A DNA stretch of 64,000 nt from Gnomoniopsis sp. IMI 355080 (GCA_027946555.1 JAPEVC010000023.1:1-64000); one strand, 5' to 3'. Counted from the first letter of the stretch, positions 32,407-45,820 are shown. Program-made: numbers and translations. Notes: generated by a model not told the origin, from the sequence alone.

Positions 32407-35400
32407 ATGGAATCAAACTTTCATTCGACCGTCTTGCAGAGACCAACAGCCATGCATGACTATGACGAGGAGCGCGACCGCGACCGCGATCGCGACCGGG
32501 ACGAAAGGCGGCGCCGCGACATTCTCAACCCCGTTCAATTGAGCGAAAACGGCCCTGCCGCTCCATCAGCTGCTAACCCAAATACATCACCATTAGCCGC
32601 AGCTTCGTCTTCGTCGTCTACGGCTGCGCAACCACCGCGGCATGCCTTCAACCTGCGAAGTCCCACCCAACCAGACTTCCATGGGCCTCATTTCCCCGGG
32701 TCCAGCTCGGCCTCTCCCTCGTCAGCCTCCGCCGCCAATCCCAGCGTTGCCGCGCCCAATGCGCACACCAACGCCAACGGCACAAGCTCCCGTTCTGGCC
32801 TTCACAATCCATTCTTGACATCAGCAGCTCCTCCATCACTGCCGCCCACTGCTGCACCTCCTCGATCGCCGCTGCACGCGCCTCCGCACCTTTTTTATCC
32901 CTCCGACATGCGCGACGCTCGCGATCCTCCTCGCGACAAGACGGTCAGCAAATACTACGATCCGACTACCGACACCACCACCACTACGGTAACCAGCGAT
33001 CGGAGGGCCAGTGACACAGGCTCCGCCCGTCACAACGCACCTCAGAGCCAGGCCTCATCATCCGGCAAGGTAAGTGAGTCAAAAGCAACCTCGATGACCA
33101 AAACACCAAACAAAAAGAAACGGAACATATACCAGCCTTGAATGATGCACTGGGATTGATGCATTGGGATTGTTGCACTGTTGCTCCTCGAATTACCATT
33201 ACCATGTCACGCACTGCCTCTAATCCACCACACTGGGCATTCATTGCCTGGTGATCAGGGCTCTGTAGTGGAAGTCGACGGCAGGCCAAGCGGCTCCAAA
33301 TTGCCAACCATCATACCCGACTTCCCTCGGCGTGCTTCACACTTTCACCTAATCCATCAAAGCTCTGACCTTTAGCATCTCCCTTCTTCCAACACTCTAG
33401 ACTTGACAATCCATCCTCCATCATCTTTGAATTCCATCAACATTGCAAGCAACGCATTATCTCGGATGCCTGTACATAACAATGAATTTGCATTGACTAA
33501 CAAATCTGCCATCCTTTGACAGCCTCGCGATCCTTTGAGCAGGGACTGGGACTATCCCCCAAAGCTGCCTGTGGACCATCCATCCTACTACAACAGCAGT
33601 CACACTTCACCTGTCGCCCCTAAGTTTCCTCCAAGGAGCCCGGTCTCCCATTCACACCCAGCTGGATCCATGAGTCCCCCAAGTCACCCTCCCATCATGG
33701 CTTCACCTAGTCTGCGACAGGCCATCACCTCTGCTGGCTCCGCCAGTGCCCAGGCCACTGCAGCCCTGCACTCCCCGACCGCCCCATCAGTGCTCAAGGC
33801 ACCTGCACCTCCTGCAAACGTATGTCCCTCTGCTCTCCGGCTTGTTTCGAGGGCGACACTAACTTGATTTTCTTCATACAGACGCCCAGTCGCGACATCA
33901 TGTCTTTCTCCAATATCCTTTCCAGCTCCGAGCCAGAGCCCAGGACTCGAGCCCCGTCTCCCCCGCCCAAAGTTGTCGAAGCTGCCGTTAAGGACGAGAG
34001 GATGGATGATGCGCCTGTTGAAAAGGCTGAGCGTAAGAAACCGGCCCGTAAGCCAAAGCGTGTTTCCGATCTCAAGTCATCCGAGACTCCGTCCAAGGGT
34101 GCTAGGCGTGTATCTGCCCACAAGGAGAAGGAGACACCTTCGCCAGGGCCTCGCGTACCTGCAAAGCGCACCGCCAATGGTCAGCCCAAGCCGCAGGGAA
34201 GTTTCTCGGCAAGCAAGGAGAAGAAGATCAAGGAGAAGATGGATGAGCTAGACGTCGATACAGCCGATACTGAGGATATTGACCTGGAGGAAGAACAGAA
34301 AGCCTGGCAACAACGCTTACAGCGTCGGACGCGGGCTATAGAAGCCCTCGAGGTCAGGTCCGGCTCCATACGCAGGTCTCACTTCAAAGGCCTAATGGAC
34401 CAACACATCTCCCTTCACATGGACCTGGGCAAGCGTCGATACGATGAGATGTTCTACGACGAGGCGCTGGGCGAGGTCCGTGAGCAGGAGGTTGTCGCGG
34501 AGAAAGAGCGCAAGAAGGATATGCAACGAAAGCGTCGTCGCGAGAAGTCCATGGCTGTGACTATCGAGCAAAAGGAACAGGCTCTTGCAAAGGCCAGAGC
34601 TGCTGAGCTTGAGGGCGACGAAGCCGAGCGCCTCAAACACATGCGCGAGGCTGAGCGTGCCAACAAGAAGGCCCAGCAGACCAAGCTCATCCTAGACAGA
34701 GGCATCAAGGGCCCTGCCCGCAACATGCCACCCCTCGAGATCAATCTGGAAGGTGGCATCATGTCTACATTCTCAGCTACTGACGCGGAACCTAGTAAGC
34801 CATCCAAGAAGGGGCCGAAGACAGGTGTGCGGCCCAAGAAATCTTCTGAGCAGAAACGGGAAGAGATCAATCGAGCCAAGGCTGCACAAGCTGCTATCGA
34901 TGCTGGGCAGGAGTTGCCGCCCAAAGAGGAGCCGAAGCAAATTCGCATCAAGATCAACAAGAAGGGACCTAAAGAGGAATCAACTGGTGATCAAGAGATT
35001 TTGGAATCAAAGGATCCCAAGGAAAAGGAGAAGGTCGTCGAGGAGCCCAAGGATGCTCTGGAGACCAAGTTTCAATCTAAGGGATTCAACCAAATCTATG
35101 ATCAGATTTGGCGTGATCTGGCTCGCAAGGATGTTGGGAAGGTGTACAGGCTGGCATCTGATTCCTACCAGGTCAAACAAACGAATCTCAAGAAGACGGC
35201 CGTCCTCGCTTCCAAGGAGGCCAAACGGTGGCAGCAACGAACCAACAAGGGTACCAAGGATCTACAGGCCCGCGCCAAGCGTGTCATGCGTGATATGATG
35301 GGCTTCTGGAAGCGGAATGAGCGCGAGGAACGTGATCTACGCAAGGCTGCAGAGAAGCAGGAGCTGGAGAACGCCCGCAAGGAGGAGGCCGATCGCGAGG

Positions 35401-38400
35401 CCGCCCGACAAAAGCGGAAGCTCAATTTCCTGATTTCTCAGACCGAGCTGTACTCCCACTTCATCGGCAAGAAGATCAAGACACACGAGGTTGAGCGCAG
35501 TACTGACAATCCTGAGATCACTACCGAAGAAGAGGCTCCAGACGCAAGTGCCATGGATATTGACGACGATGGAGGCGAGGCGTCCAAGGCTAAGGTTACC
35601 AAATTCGACAACCTCACTTTTGAGGAAGAAGACGAGGAAAAGCTTCGAGAGATCGCCAAGGCTAATGCGCAGCACGCTTTGGCCGAGGCCCAGCAGAAGG
35701 CCAGGGATTTCAACAAGGACGATGGGCTGGATGAGGACGGTGAGATGAACTTTCAAAATCCCACTGGTATGGGCGAGGTTGAGATTGAGCAGCCCAAGAT
35801 GCTCAATGCTCAGCTCAAAGAGTACCAGCTCAAGGGTCTCAATTGGCTCGTCAATCTATACGAACAGGGCATCAATGGCATCTTGGCCGACGAGATGGGC
35901 CTTGGCAAGACGATCCAGTCTATTTCCGTTATGGCCTATCTCGCAGAGAAGCACGATGTCTGGGGCCCTTTCCTCGTCGTCGCACCTGCGTCAACCCTAC
36001 ACAATTGGGAGCAAGAGATCCGCAAGTTTGTACCGGAGTTCAAGGTGCTCCCCTACTGGGGAACTGCTGGAGATCGAAAGACCCTTCGGAAATTTTGGGA
36101 CCGCAAGCACAAGACATACAAGAAAGAAGCTAGCTTCCACGTGATGGTGACTTCGTACCAACTTGTTGTGTCGGACGTCAGCTACTTCCAGAAAATGGGA
36201 TGGCAGTACATGATCCTCGACGAGGCACAGGCCATCAAGAGTTCCCAGAGCTCTCGATGGAAGTGTCTCCTAGGCTTCCACTGCCGAAATCGTCTGTTGT
36301 TGACGGGTACACCTATTCAGAACAACATGCAGGAGCTCTGGGCGCTGCTGCACTTCATCATGCCATCGCTCTTCGACTCGCATGATGAGTTCAGTGAATG
36401 GTTCTCCAAGGATATTGAGTCTCATGCACAGAGCAACACGAAGCTCAATGAGGATCAACTGAAGCGTTTGCACATGATTCTGAAGCCGTTTATGCTTCGT
36501 CGTGTCAAGAAGCATGTCCAGAAGGAGCTCGGCGACAAGATAGAGCTTGATATTTTCTGTGATCTTACATATCGGCAGCGGGCCTACTACAGCAACCTGC
36601 GCAATCAGATTTCCATCATGGACCTCATTGAGAGAGCCACCGCAGGAGATGACAGCGATAACGGCACGTTGATGAACTTGGTCATGCAGTTTCGCAAAGT
36701 CTGCAATCACCCCGACTTGTTCGAGCGGGCCGATACATCTTCGCCGTTCTCGGTTGGCTATTTCGCGGAGACGGCCTCGTTCGTGCGGGAAGGTACCGAC
36801 GTCCCGGTCGCGTACTCTACACGCAGTTTGATCGACCTGGAGCTGCCTAACCTTGTCTGGCGTGATGGAGGTCGGCTGTTCAAGGCAGGCAGTGACAACC
36901 AGAAAGCCGGATTCCGCAACAAGTACCTCAATCACATGATGAACATTTGGACGCCTGAGAATATTCACGAGAGTTCGAGCGGCACTGACGCTTTCTCGTG
37001 GCTGCGTTTTGCTGATGTTAGCCCTGCCGAGTTGTGTGAGGCTGGTCATAACGACATCTTCACTCGTGCCACTCGTCTGGCGAAACAGGAGAATCGTCTG
37101 GGTCGCATGCAGGTGGTGTATGACGACCCAGAGAATCAGGACTATACGCCGGCTCATGCCCTCTTCCAGATACGTCGACGCGCCGATCGCAAGCCGTTGG
37201 CAGATATCACAGGAGAAGGCATTTTGGATAGCCTCATGAATGTTTCGAAGATTGCCTACGACGACACCGGACTGGGCCGTCTCGAGCAGGCTGGCCGCCC
37301 TCGTGCGACGGCGCCACCAATCGATGTCACTTGTAACAGTCGGGCTGCCAACATTGAGCGGGAGAATACTATTTTCAATGTTCCCATACGGAGGGTATTG
37401 TACGAGCCTCATCCGGAAGAGACCAAAAGTTTCATCACGCAGAAGGTGCCTCTGGAGCAGATCCCTCAATCTGGCCTGCTGCCCCCGCCGGATAACGAGA
37501 AGAGACGGTTCACCAACATTTCGGTGCCGTCGATGCGGCGGTTTGTGACAGACTCGGGCAAGCTCGCGAAGCTTGATGAGTTGCTCTTCAAGTTGAAGGA
37601 GGAGGGCCACCGTGTGCTGCTGTACTTCCAGATGACACGCATGATCGACCTGATGGAGGAGTACCTGACGTATCGCAACTACAAATTCTGTAGACTCGAC
37701 GGTTCGACAAAGCTCGAGGATAGACGTGACACAGTCCATGACTTCCAGACGCGACCTGAGATCTTCATCTTTTTGCTTTCTACGCGTGCTGGCGGTCTCG
37801 GAATCAACCTGACTTCCGCAGACACTGTCATCTTCTACGACTCCGATTGGAATCCCACCATCGACTCGCAGGCCATGGACCGCGCTCATCGTCTGGGCCA
37901 AACGAGACAGGTAACTGTCTATCGCCTCATCACACGCGGTACTATTGAGGAGCGTATCAGAAAGCGAGCAATGCAGAAAGAAGAGGTGCAACGTGTCGTC
38001 ATTACTGGCGGCGGCAGCGGTGCTGGTGTTGACTTCTCCGGCCGGCGCGCACCGGAGAATCGCAACAAGGACATCGCCATGTGGCTTGCTGATGATGATG
38101 ATGCGGTGGAGAGGATGATTGAACAGCGTGAGCAGGAGATGGCCGCTACCGGCGAGCTGGAGAAGAAGAAGAAGGGCGGCAGGCGTAAGAAGGGCGAGGC
38201 TGTCTCCTTGGACGACATGTACCACGAAGGTGAGTCTACATTAAACACTATCACACCATCGTTTGCGAGACTTTGAGAGGTTGCTAATTTGTTTGTTCCT
38301 TTGATTATAGGTGAGGGTCATTTCGATGATGGAAATAAGGCGTCAGGAACCGCAACGCCCGTTGAGGCAGCACCAGCAGGCAAGAAGAAGGGCAAGACTA

Positions 38401-38459
38401 GCAAGAAGGCCAAGACAGCCAAGCAGCGGCTTGCCATTGCGGATGGAGAGGTTGACTAA
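32407..38459 (+). CDS. INO80: INO80 chromatin-remodelling ATPase
   Basis: Four exons (32407-33069, 33523-33819, 33882-38229, 38311-38459) give 1818 residues. INO80 is the Snf2-family motor that slides nucleosomes and exchanges H2A.Z in transcription, replication and repair. The N-terminal 340 residues are low-complexity (DRDRDRDRD, Ser/Pro/Ala runs). A charged coiled region follows, then the DBINO/HSA-type actin-Arp binding segment (about 720-850, FNQIYDQIWRDLARKD), the ATPase core with Walker A DEMGLGKT (about 990) and DEAQ (about 1100), the long insertion typical of INO80, and helicase-C with STRAGGLGINLTSADTV and AMDRAHRLGQTR. The C-terminus is Lys-rich. Start ATG 32407 is the first in frame; the longer open frame begins at TTG. 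Intron 1 is unusually long (453 nt) and could hide a small exon. Confidence 0.93.
33070..33522 (+). other. Long first intron of INO80
   Basis: GTAAGT donor and TTGACAG acceptor with CTAACA upstream; 453 nt, five to eight times the other introns in the window. It carries a duplicated GATGCACTGGGATTGATGCA-like segment at 33141-33180. It might contain a regulatory element or an alternative exon. Confidence 0.6.
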
Positions 38460-40507
38460 TCTTTCAGCGTGTTTCTTTGACTGAATAGTGATAGACGTCG
38501 ACTGAGACAGGCGACAGGCGTTTGGGAAGGAACATTTGAGTGGCAGACTTGAGTTTTTTCTTTTCTTTTCCTTGATTTGTTTTTTGGCACGCCGGACAAC
38601 AACAGCGGCACGTACATACCATCGGGAAGGGCAGTCTTGTGACTAGGACGGTACATGGCCCTCAATGTGTCACAACGCTAATAACATCACTGAAGAGGAA
38701 GTCAGTCACGTTTATCTTTTTGTTGGATTGTGGACTCTGCATGCAAATGGGTTGGTCCGCGAAGGTTGGGCACCAAAAAAAAAAGCACTGCATTGGTGAG
38801 ATGGATGCTGGCAGATTGTGAGTCGCGGGCTCTGGCAGAAAGAGAAAAGCAATGGCTCTCCATGATGGAGGGTGGCGATGTGTCATGTATGAATAGACAT
38901 AGATCCGTAGATGGCTCAGAACATGGCCGTCACTATGGTATTGCGCTTTGGTCATTCGAACGTAGCCAGTTGGGTAGCACCACCTGAGTGAGCCCTTGAC
39001 ATATTCCATGTAATACTTACTGTACAAGTACTTGCTCACCCATACACACCCAAACGCCCTAGTCGAGAACGGCCTTGGGTATTGAGGACCTCAGACTCTG
39101 TCCAACTAGTATGGTAGGTTCGTCAGCTGAACAGTTGCTATACGGCATGAAGATCCAATGCGGCTCGTGGCCACTCCTTTGATAGCAATGAGGGGTCCCT
39201 CAGCCGCTCTCACACGGCAGATACGGACTATGTTAGCCCAAATGCTATGGTAATTCGATACATCGCTCCATGCGGCCGGCGCGCATCTGCCATTTCCTCT
39301 CTCCCTTCCACCTACACCAGCAACCTGTGAAGTGCCAGAAAAGGACACAGACAGTCGCAAGAAAATGGCAGAATATGATGACCCCGTCCCCACTAGCACC
39401 ACCCTCCTTGGCATCGCTTCAACCTTGCTCCTCTGTGCATCAACATCGTCACCTTGCTCCTCTTCGTGCCACACCTTTACAACCTGCCCATCCAAACCAG
39501 CACCTGCATCCTCAACAGTCTCTTCCGTGATGGCACCAAAGCCGTCGTGCCCCTCGCAGCCATGTCTAGACTTTCGTACAGCTACCCTCGCCTACTAGCA
39601 CGTCTCTGCTATTGCCGCCACCGGCACGAGGCAGCGTGGCGAGATGGTCGTCTTTCGACGCTGGCGTGGACGCAGCTGGTTGTCATGGCTGTCAACAGTC
39701 GCCCGGTGAGCATCGCGCGCAAGGGCGGCAGTGGCAAGGTTTGGGGCGGGGAGAAGGTGGGCGGCGGAGGCACGAGTGAGGTCGAGGGGTAGTTGGCTAG
39801 CTGGCGTTGGATGAATTATGTCCGGGGGTTTGTGGCACTGGCCGCGGGCTTGGTTGCTTTGCATGCTGTTGTGAAGGTGGTAGTTAGAAGATGGTTGAGC
39901 AAGGAATATCGGTTGCCTGTGTGTGCAACTCAGCATCGTTCTTAATTATGAGTGAAACGACCAGAATGTTGTTGTCTGAAAACAAGACGAGTTAACTTGG
40001 TAAACTGCCAGTCCAACATACTTTTTACACCCATTCTGCTTCCCCACCGAGCCACAGCCACAGAAAGTGGCCATGTCAAAGCAATCAAGACTCCACGGCA
40101 GACTGTCATCAGTAACTTCACCATACATTGTCATGAAGAGCCTTTAGGAAAGACGACTCGTGTGTCATAAAGCTGCGTAGAGTCTTTCCCAGCAGGTGTT
40201 GTTGCTTTGAGAAGCCGCGACCTCCTCATCTGCCTGAAACCCAACCGCATAATATCAATGCGGTGTAGTCTTGCTCCCCTTTGAGAGCGGTATACATTCA
40301 TAATGGCATCGCTGGAGCGCTCGAGTACCACCCGTGTGGTCTCAATGTCTCTATTATGGGCTTGGCTTGCCCCTTGGTCCATTCCACCCAGAAGGCCGTC
40401 GTCTGTCCTGAATGGCAAGCGACCAGCATTTCAGGTGCTTCTTCTTCTGGCTGCTCTTCTGGAATCTCTCTTGTGCCTGATATCCAAGACCCAACGCCTA
40501 TCGACGA
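38460..40507. other. Convergent intergenic region
   Basis: Contains the 3' ends of INO80 (+) and ALB1 (-). Only one weak coding candidate (39365-39792) is visible. Confidence 0.45.
39365..39792 (+). pseudogene. Possible small membrane-protein gene, frame-broken
   Basis: An ATG frame starting MAEYDDPVPTSTTLLGIAS runs into a low-quality Ser/Pro tract, while the next frame over carries a hydrophobic stretch (CINIVTLLLFVPHLYNLPI) and then LNSLFRDGTKAVVPLAAMSRLSY. One single-base shift near 39430, where ACCTTGCTCCTCT occurs twice, would join them. No family is recognised; it may be chance. Confidence 0.2.
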
Positions 40508-40951
40508 TCACTGGATATCCATCTTCTCCAGCGCCTCCATGGCCGCATCCCGCTCCAACTTGAGCTGCTTCTTCGTCTTCAGGGTGTCGTTGGCATCTAT
40601 TCCGCCAGCATCTCGTCAGTGGTTCAGTGTAGACCTGGATTTTCGCCCACTCCACCCGTAAGAAGACATACCTTTCATCTCCACCTCCTGCTTTGCCTCC
40701 ATCTCGGCCTTCCGCCTGATGGCATGCGCCAGCTGCTTCTCAACTTTGCGCTGCTTTTTCTTGCTCATGGCCGCGTTGGGTCCGCTCGTGGGGAGCAAGC
40801 CAGTGCGCGCACCCCGCCGTGTGTCGGCCTGCGCGACACGTGTGGGCAACTTGGCCATCTTGAGGGTCTTGCGTGTGGATTTGCGAGCTTTGGCACGCTG
40901 CGCAATCGTGCGATTGCGCCCGACCGTGTTGGGGTTTTTGACGGAGGGCAT
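40508..40951 (-). CDS. ALB1: Ribosome biogenesis protein Alb1
   Basis: Two exons (40951-40672 and 40596-40508; 75-nt intron, GTATGT donor) give 122 residues. The start MPSVKNPNTVGRNR and the very basic composition match fungal Alb1, a small nuclear shuttling protein that works with Arx1 in pre-60S export. The second part is a probable helix (SKKKQRKVEKQLAHAIRRKAEMEAK). The final exon (DTLKTKKQLKLERDAAMEAL) is needed for full length; without splicing the frame stops early. It shares a ribosome-assembly theme with ARB1 but is 10 kb away, so this is not a cluster. Confidence 0.85.
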
Positions 40952-41438
40952 CTTTGCTAGTAAGATTGAAGTGTGGTTAGAATGAGTAGTCGGGTCGAGG
41001 AGACGGTGCTTTTCGTTTGCAGCAGTTGTCGATTGTTGACTGGATGAGCGAACCGAGACGAGACCAAATACTTTTAGCGGGTCTGGACTGATAAGAGGCT
41101 TATCAGTAGCCTATTCCTCCCCTGTACAAATCCATCACATGGCTTGCGTTCTCACAAGATCCTGTAGTAGGGACATCTTCAAATACATTATCTGTCATTC
41201 ACCAAGCAATTTCTCCTTCTGTGTACAAGCAGATAGCCAGAGAAAAGCGCCCAAGACCGTAGTAATGCAATCCGCCCAAAACGCCTACCCAATGCTGTTC
41301 AGGCATACCGCAGTCATTGCTCCACCCGCATATGCCTCTTGTAGTCTATTTCAAAAAAAGAAAACGCGGGCGAGGAGCTATTGCCTATCTTGTCCCGAAT
41401 TTCAAGCCCAGCGTCAAGACACGACTGAAATGAGCCAC
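40952..41438. promoter_or_regulatory. ALB1 promoter region
   Basis: Lies between the ALB1 start and the stop codon of the Ytp1-like gene, both on the minus strand. No additional gene is seen. Confidence 0.45.
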
Positions 41439-43256
41439 CTACGCAACGCGCTCATTGTTTCTGCCCACTGTGCTGGGGCTAGAAAGAACCTCGCCGTCGC
41501 CCTCGCTTCCGCTCCTTTCACCATCTCCCTCTTTGAGAAGTTTACGCCTCTGCGCTTGCTCCTCATCCTCATCGTCGCTCATGAGTCCGTCCAACTCAAA
41601 CTCCTCCACGTCCCGTAGCCGTCTTTCGTCTGCGTTCGCCGGGCCCCGCCCATGTGCCCCTACGACGTGTCCGTTGAGGCCCTTCGGGGCGCCAGGTGCG
41701 TTCATACTGCGGTCGTATAGGTGGACAAGTACGTTCGTGAAGAGGAACATCAGGAAGGCGAGGCTGTAGAGAATGAGAACGTAGGCAACAGCGTCCATTC
41801 CAGATGCGTCCACCAAAGCCATCTGTTCCTCGGTCGCGCCCATGAATAGGAAGCCTGAAGCGTACAAAAGCTGCAGGTAGACAACGTTAGCCAGCGCCAA
41901 GTATATACAGGGCAGTATCTACTTGCTAGGAATGACTTACGAAAGGAGGTATGTATTGAAAGCTGTGAGTATCGTAGCCGTCGTCAGTAATGCCGACCTT
42001 GTCGTTCAATACGAACGAGACCTCAATAATGCGAGTAGCACCAGCAGCCATAAGGGTGTAGCCAAAAGCCTTGTGGGTCATGGCGCTGATCATGAGTTCC
42101 TGGGGGTGGGCAGACATGGCCCAGCCCGTGATGAGGATAACGAAACCGGGGACAAAATTGCGCTTTGGGGAACCATCACGGCCCCGGCTCAACCACACGC
42201 CGGCCAAGCCAGCGCACCACCATACGATACCCATAGTGGTGTGCTGCCAGTCGTTCTTGACCCAGGCAGTGCCCCAGCGATGTTCGGTGAAGGTGTTGAC
42301 ACAGCCCCAAGCGGCAATAACGACTGAGTCGAAGAACTCTTGAGAACGGCCGGTGCGGCGGAGCCACAATTGGCCCACTAGCATGAGGATGGTCAAGAGA
42401 ATGCCGTAGGCGATGAAAGCGCCGCCCATGATGAAGTGGGCCAAGCATTGGCCGAGGTGGTCTCCCTGGCAGAAGCCCTGGGCAGTGATACCTCCAAAGA
42501 TCAGCTGTGTCCAGACAACGACGGGGAAAGCTTTGCCGCTGATGCCATGAATGGAGCGGATGATGGGGCGGACACGGCCGTGGAAGCCCTTTTCGAGGTG
42601 TAGCTTTAGATAAACGCCGAGAACGATTTGGGCGAATAAGTGGAAGTAGACCCAGTCGCCAAAGTGGGAGTGGACGTTGTCAGGCAGGAATTCGCGGCCG
42701 CCGTGCATGTGGCCGAGGGCGTATCCAAGTAGAGCCAGGAGGGTAGCTAGGACTTGTATAGGGACGTGCCATCGACTTTTGGTCATCTGAAAAGTGAATT
42801 AGGTGACTTGTCAGCGGCGTCTTCTGCTGAACACATTCGACAACTGTCCCGTCAGGAGGGCAACTCACGCCTAGTACCATGCCGAGGGGGAAGAGCAGGC
42901 CAAAGGCCAGCATATTGATGAAGATGTGGGCCCATAATGTCGAGTCCTAAAGTATTTTGAGGTCAGTGACGAGCTCGAGGTGGCCGGTAGAGGTAGAAAG
43001 CAGACAGAGTAGGTAGACGCACGATAGGGTCAGGCGAGGTGGCGGAACCGTCGGGGATGCTCTCGACGGCATGATCGTGAGCGTCAGCCATTGGCAGCAA
43101 TAAGGCAGCGATGGCTACGAGGGTGGCGGTTGTTTTTGACGCAGTCAATGGCGCGATGAGTCTGGAATGGGAGCGAAATGATAAAGTTGCAGCAGCAGAC
43201 ACAGACACAGGCACAGACCCGCGGAGAGGCAGTGAGGACGGCGGCGGCGACGACAT
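41439..43256 (-). CDS. Ytp1-family multi-pass membrane protein
   Basis: Four exons (43256-43023, 42946-42869, 42786-41941, 41870-41439), all joined in phase 0, give 529 residues. The family (DUF2427 plus Ytp1 domains, resembling cytochrome b561-type helices) is fungal and its biochemical role is unknown. The N-terminus carries a hydrophobic segment (TATLVAIAALLLPMADA) followed by HDHAVES. Exon 2 encodes one helix (INMLAFGLLFPLGMVLG); exon 3 has several more with histidines at helix ends (GHMHGG, HSHFGDWVYFHLFAQ, HTTMGIVWW, HPQELM) that could bind haem. Exon 4 encodes two helices and then an acidic cytosolic tail (SDDEDEEQAQ). The start at 43256 is the likeliest but others are possible upstream. 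Confidence 0.83.
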
Positions 43257-43852
43257 GGCGGGTGACAAGGTGGGCCGCAGCTGCAGCACACGCGGGTTCG
43301 CGTTTCGAATCTGTTCCGGGGCCAATAAGGGCAACAAGGAAAGGGGTGTGGGGGGGGGGAGAGGCCAAAGCCAACAACGGCGCCCAAAGTTAGATTTGGG
43401 ATGGGATGGGATGCGGATGGTTCGATGGTGGAGTGGTTGACCAGGGACGGTGTTGCAATGCCGATGCCGATGGAATGGAGATGGGATTCGACACAATAGG
43501 ATGGCGATGCGGTTGTGCTTTTTTACGGCAGACGAGAGTACCTAAGCTTTCCCCTGGCTTCCCAGGCGGTCCCGTCTTTCTTCTCCTGCAGGTCGAATGG
43601 GAGCGTGTGGAGCCGGTTGCCAATTAAAGATTCGTCAGCCCAATGCGACGACTCCTTTTCGCATACTTGGCACCTGGTTGGTTGGTTGGTTGGTTGATTG
43701 GTTGGTGTTGTTGTGAGGTACTGAAGAGAGAGGCCTCTTCTGCGATGGATAATGATGTTGATGTTGTTGCTGTTGTTGTCGTTGTTGGAAGAGCCAAGTC
43801 TGATTCAATCAGAGCAGTCACAACCACTGTTGACAGCCTGTCACCGATGCAG

Positions 43853-43876
43853 GCCTTAGGTACCTAGGTACCCTGG
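43853..43876. repeat. TACCTAGGTA palindrome
   Basis: Reads CCTTAGGTACCTAGGTACCC, an inverted repeat around TACCTAGGTA. Confidence 0.7.
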
Positions 43877-44055
43877 ATTTCTTGCTTAATAGCCCTGTTG
43901 CACTGCTAGACATCGCCTAAAGCGAGCTGTTTCAATACCCAGGAGCGACTTGGACGGGTGCTCGGCTATCGGCTCCCAACTCCGACTCCCAATTGCGCGT
44001 CTCTTTATTGTCATCCCCGCTTCGCAATCTCATCAGCTTCAACGCCAACGTCACC

Positions 44056-44078
44056 AGTACCTAGGTTAGGTACCTATG
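44056..44078. repeat. TACCTAGGTA-type palindrome
   Basis: Reads AGTACCTAGGTTAGGTACCT, a further copy about 200 bases from the previous one. Confidence 0.65.
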
Positions 44079-44295
44079 ATCCATATAGAAGCTCTCGACC
44101 GCCACTGCAGCCAACCCAACATACAACCCACACACGTCACACACGTCACGCACGTGCGCCCTGGGGATCAATATATATCTCTCTCTTTTGCACGCCCACT
44201 ATCAACCATAGCTGCGCGACATTGAGCCCAAAAGTGGATCGCCCTCTCTCTCACTCCCTAGACCTCGACCAACATCTCCACACAGCTACTGAGAT

Positions 44296-44493
44296 ATGCT
44301 GTCGACTGAAAGTGACGAGACTCTTACCATGTACCAAACGAGGAAAGCAGCACGAGACGGTATTGAACTGACCGAGGACAGCGAGTGCTTCATGGCATGG
44401 CAATTCGACCTTGGGTTTGTGCTTGGAAGGCGAGAGGGGCGGCCTGCTCGAGAAGTCTTTCCAAAGGCCCACGAGTGTGGTGCGATGTGGTAA
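44296..44493 (+). CDS. Unrecognised 65-codon ORF
   Basis: Starts with ATG and encodes a charged peptide beginning MLSTESDETLTMYQTRKAAR. No domain, signal peptide or partner is evident. It is kept only because the start is clean and the composition is less random than its neighbours. Confidence 0.15.
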   Translation: MLSTESDETLTMYQTRKAARDGIELTEDSECFMAWQFDLGFVLGRREGRPAREVFPKAHECGAMW

Positions 44494-45810
44494 AGTCAAG
44501 ACTGGCAATTCGCAAAGATAGACCGTGTCCAGTGTCTTCCTTGGTTTTATCTGCCAATGCATGTCGTCTTACTTTCAGACCGTGATGCGTAGTTCCCATC
44601 CAGCAGTCTGCGTCTTCAAGCTCAAAGGGAATTCATACAGCTCAATCCTCGCACGCATAGGCCAAGCGGCCAAAACCAGACGAGGCCAAGCCGGGCTGGG
44701 TGAGTCGGTGCGTTCATGCGCGCTGCTGGGAATCAGCGAGATTAATAAAGCAGGCTAACAAGTGAGGCGGGACGAAAGGAAAGGAGCAGAGCAGATGAAC
44801 CGGATCGCTTGGTTCTGTGAATACTTCCCTTGTTCGGCCCGCCTTGGTCAACCTCCCCTCCCGTCTTCCCTCGGATCTGCCGTCTTGGGGTCACCACTCC
44901 AGAGCAGCCCCGGGCGCATGCGAGCGAGATGTTTCATCCCATATACGTTTGACAACCTGCAAGTACCAACTTCTTCAATTGTCCGATGTCAAGGATCACA
45001 ATGGGGACGGTGGAAGCAGCCATGAGAAGGAAGGCTGGTATGGAACACAGGACAATATTTGTTGGTCTGTTTCTTTCGGCAAGAGGCTCAAGAGATTCCG
45101 GCTCACAACGGGTACATGACATCGCGTCGATGGATTCCTTATGCACGGGGCATCCGTAAGAGGAAGCTGGCTGCACTACGTACGGATACTGGCCCTACGC
45201 CTCTGCACGGATGGGGCACAAGGTGCACTTGCACTTGCACTTGTGAATGACGCTCCCGTGAGGCGACGAAGCCCCGCGTACTCGCATGCAAATCTCTATT
45301 GGTACCAAGTGTCCACGCCAATGCTTCATCCCTATCGAATTCGGCCCCATCCCGCACGACGAAACCATAGGGGCTGGTGCAGCGCCACAAGACGCCGGAA
45401 CGCCCTGTCTGCCAAGACTCCTGGCACCCCGGTTCTCATTAAACAAAGTATGGACCCATGAACGATCTATAGTGCGGCTCTGCTTTGCCCCCAACGTCCA
45501 CCACTCTCCTGCCCGCGTTTGCTCTCAAAACAAAACACCCTAATCCCCACTGTGCTCCTGCCCAGGCCCAGGTCTAGGCAAACGGGGCAGTCTGCATTCG
45601 GCATCGACTTTTGTCCCCAACGACGACATCACTGCCCCTTCCGCCTATCGCTATCTCTCGCTTCGCGCCGAACGGTGGCCCCCTTTGGCTAGGCTGACGG
45701 CGTCACGACGTTCAGCATGATCCTGTTAGCTATCTGATCGATCCCCTCGCTTGGAGCCTCGTATCTTCCGGGTTCTGTCTCTTTCCGAGCCTATGCCAGG
45801 CGGGTTGGAA

Positions 45811-45820
45811 GGTATATAAT
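45811..45820 (+). promoter_or_regulatory. TATA box of the AA9 gene
   Basis: GGTATATAAT lies about 225 bases before the AA9 start codon. A canonical TATA element is uncommon in this window and fits a strongly inducible secreted-enzyme gene. An ATG at 45842 opens a 38-codon upstream frame, but it may lie before or at the transcription start. Confidence 0.6.

Noticed and set aside
36270..38225. 651-codon open frame antisense to INO80
   Set aside because: It mirrors the codon positions of a strongly supported gene and has no recognisable domain; such stop-free antisense frames are expected from codon bias.
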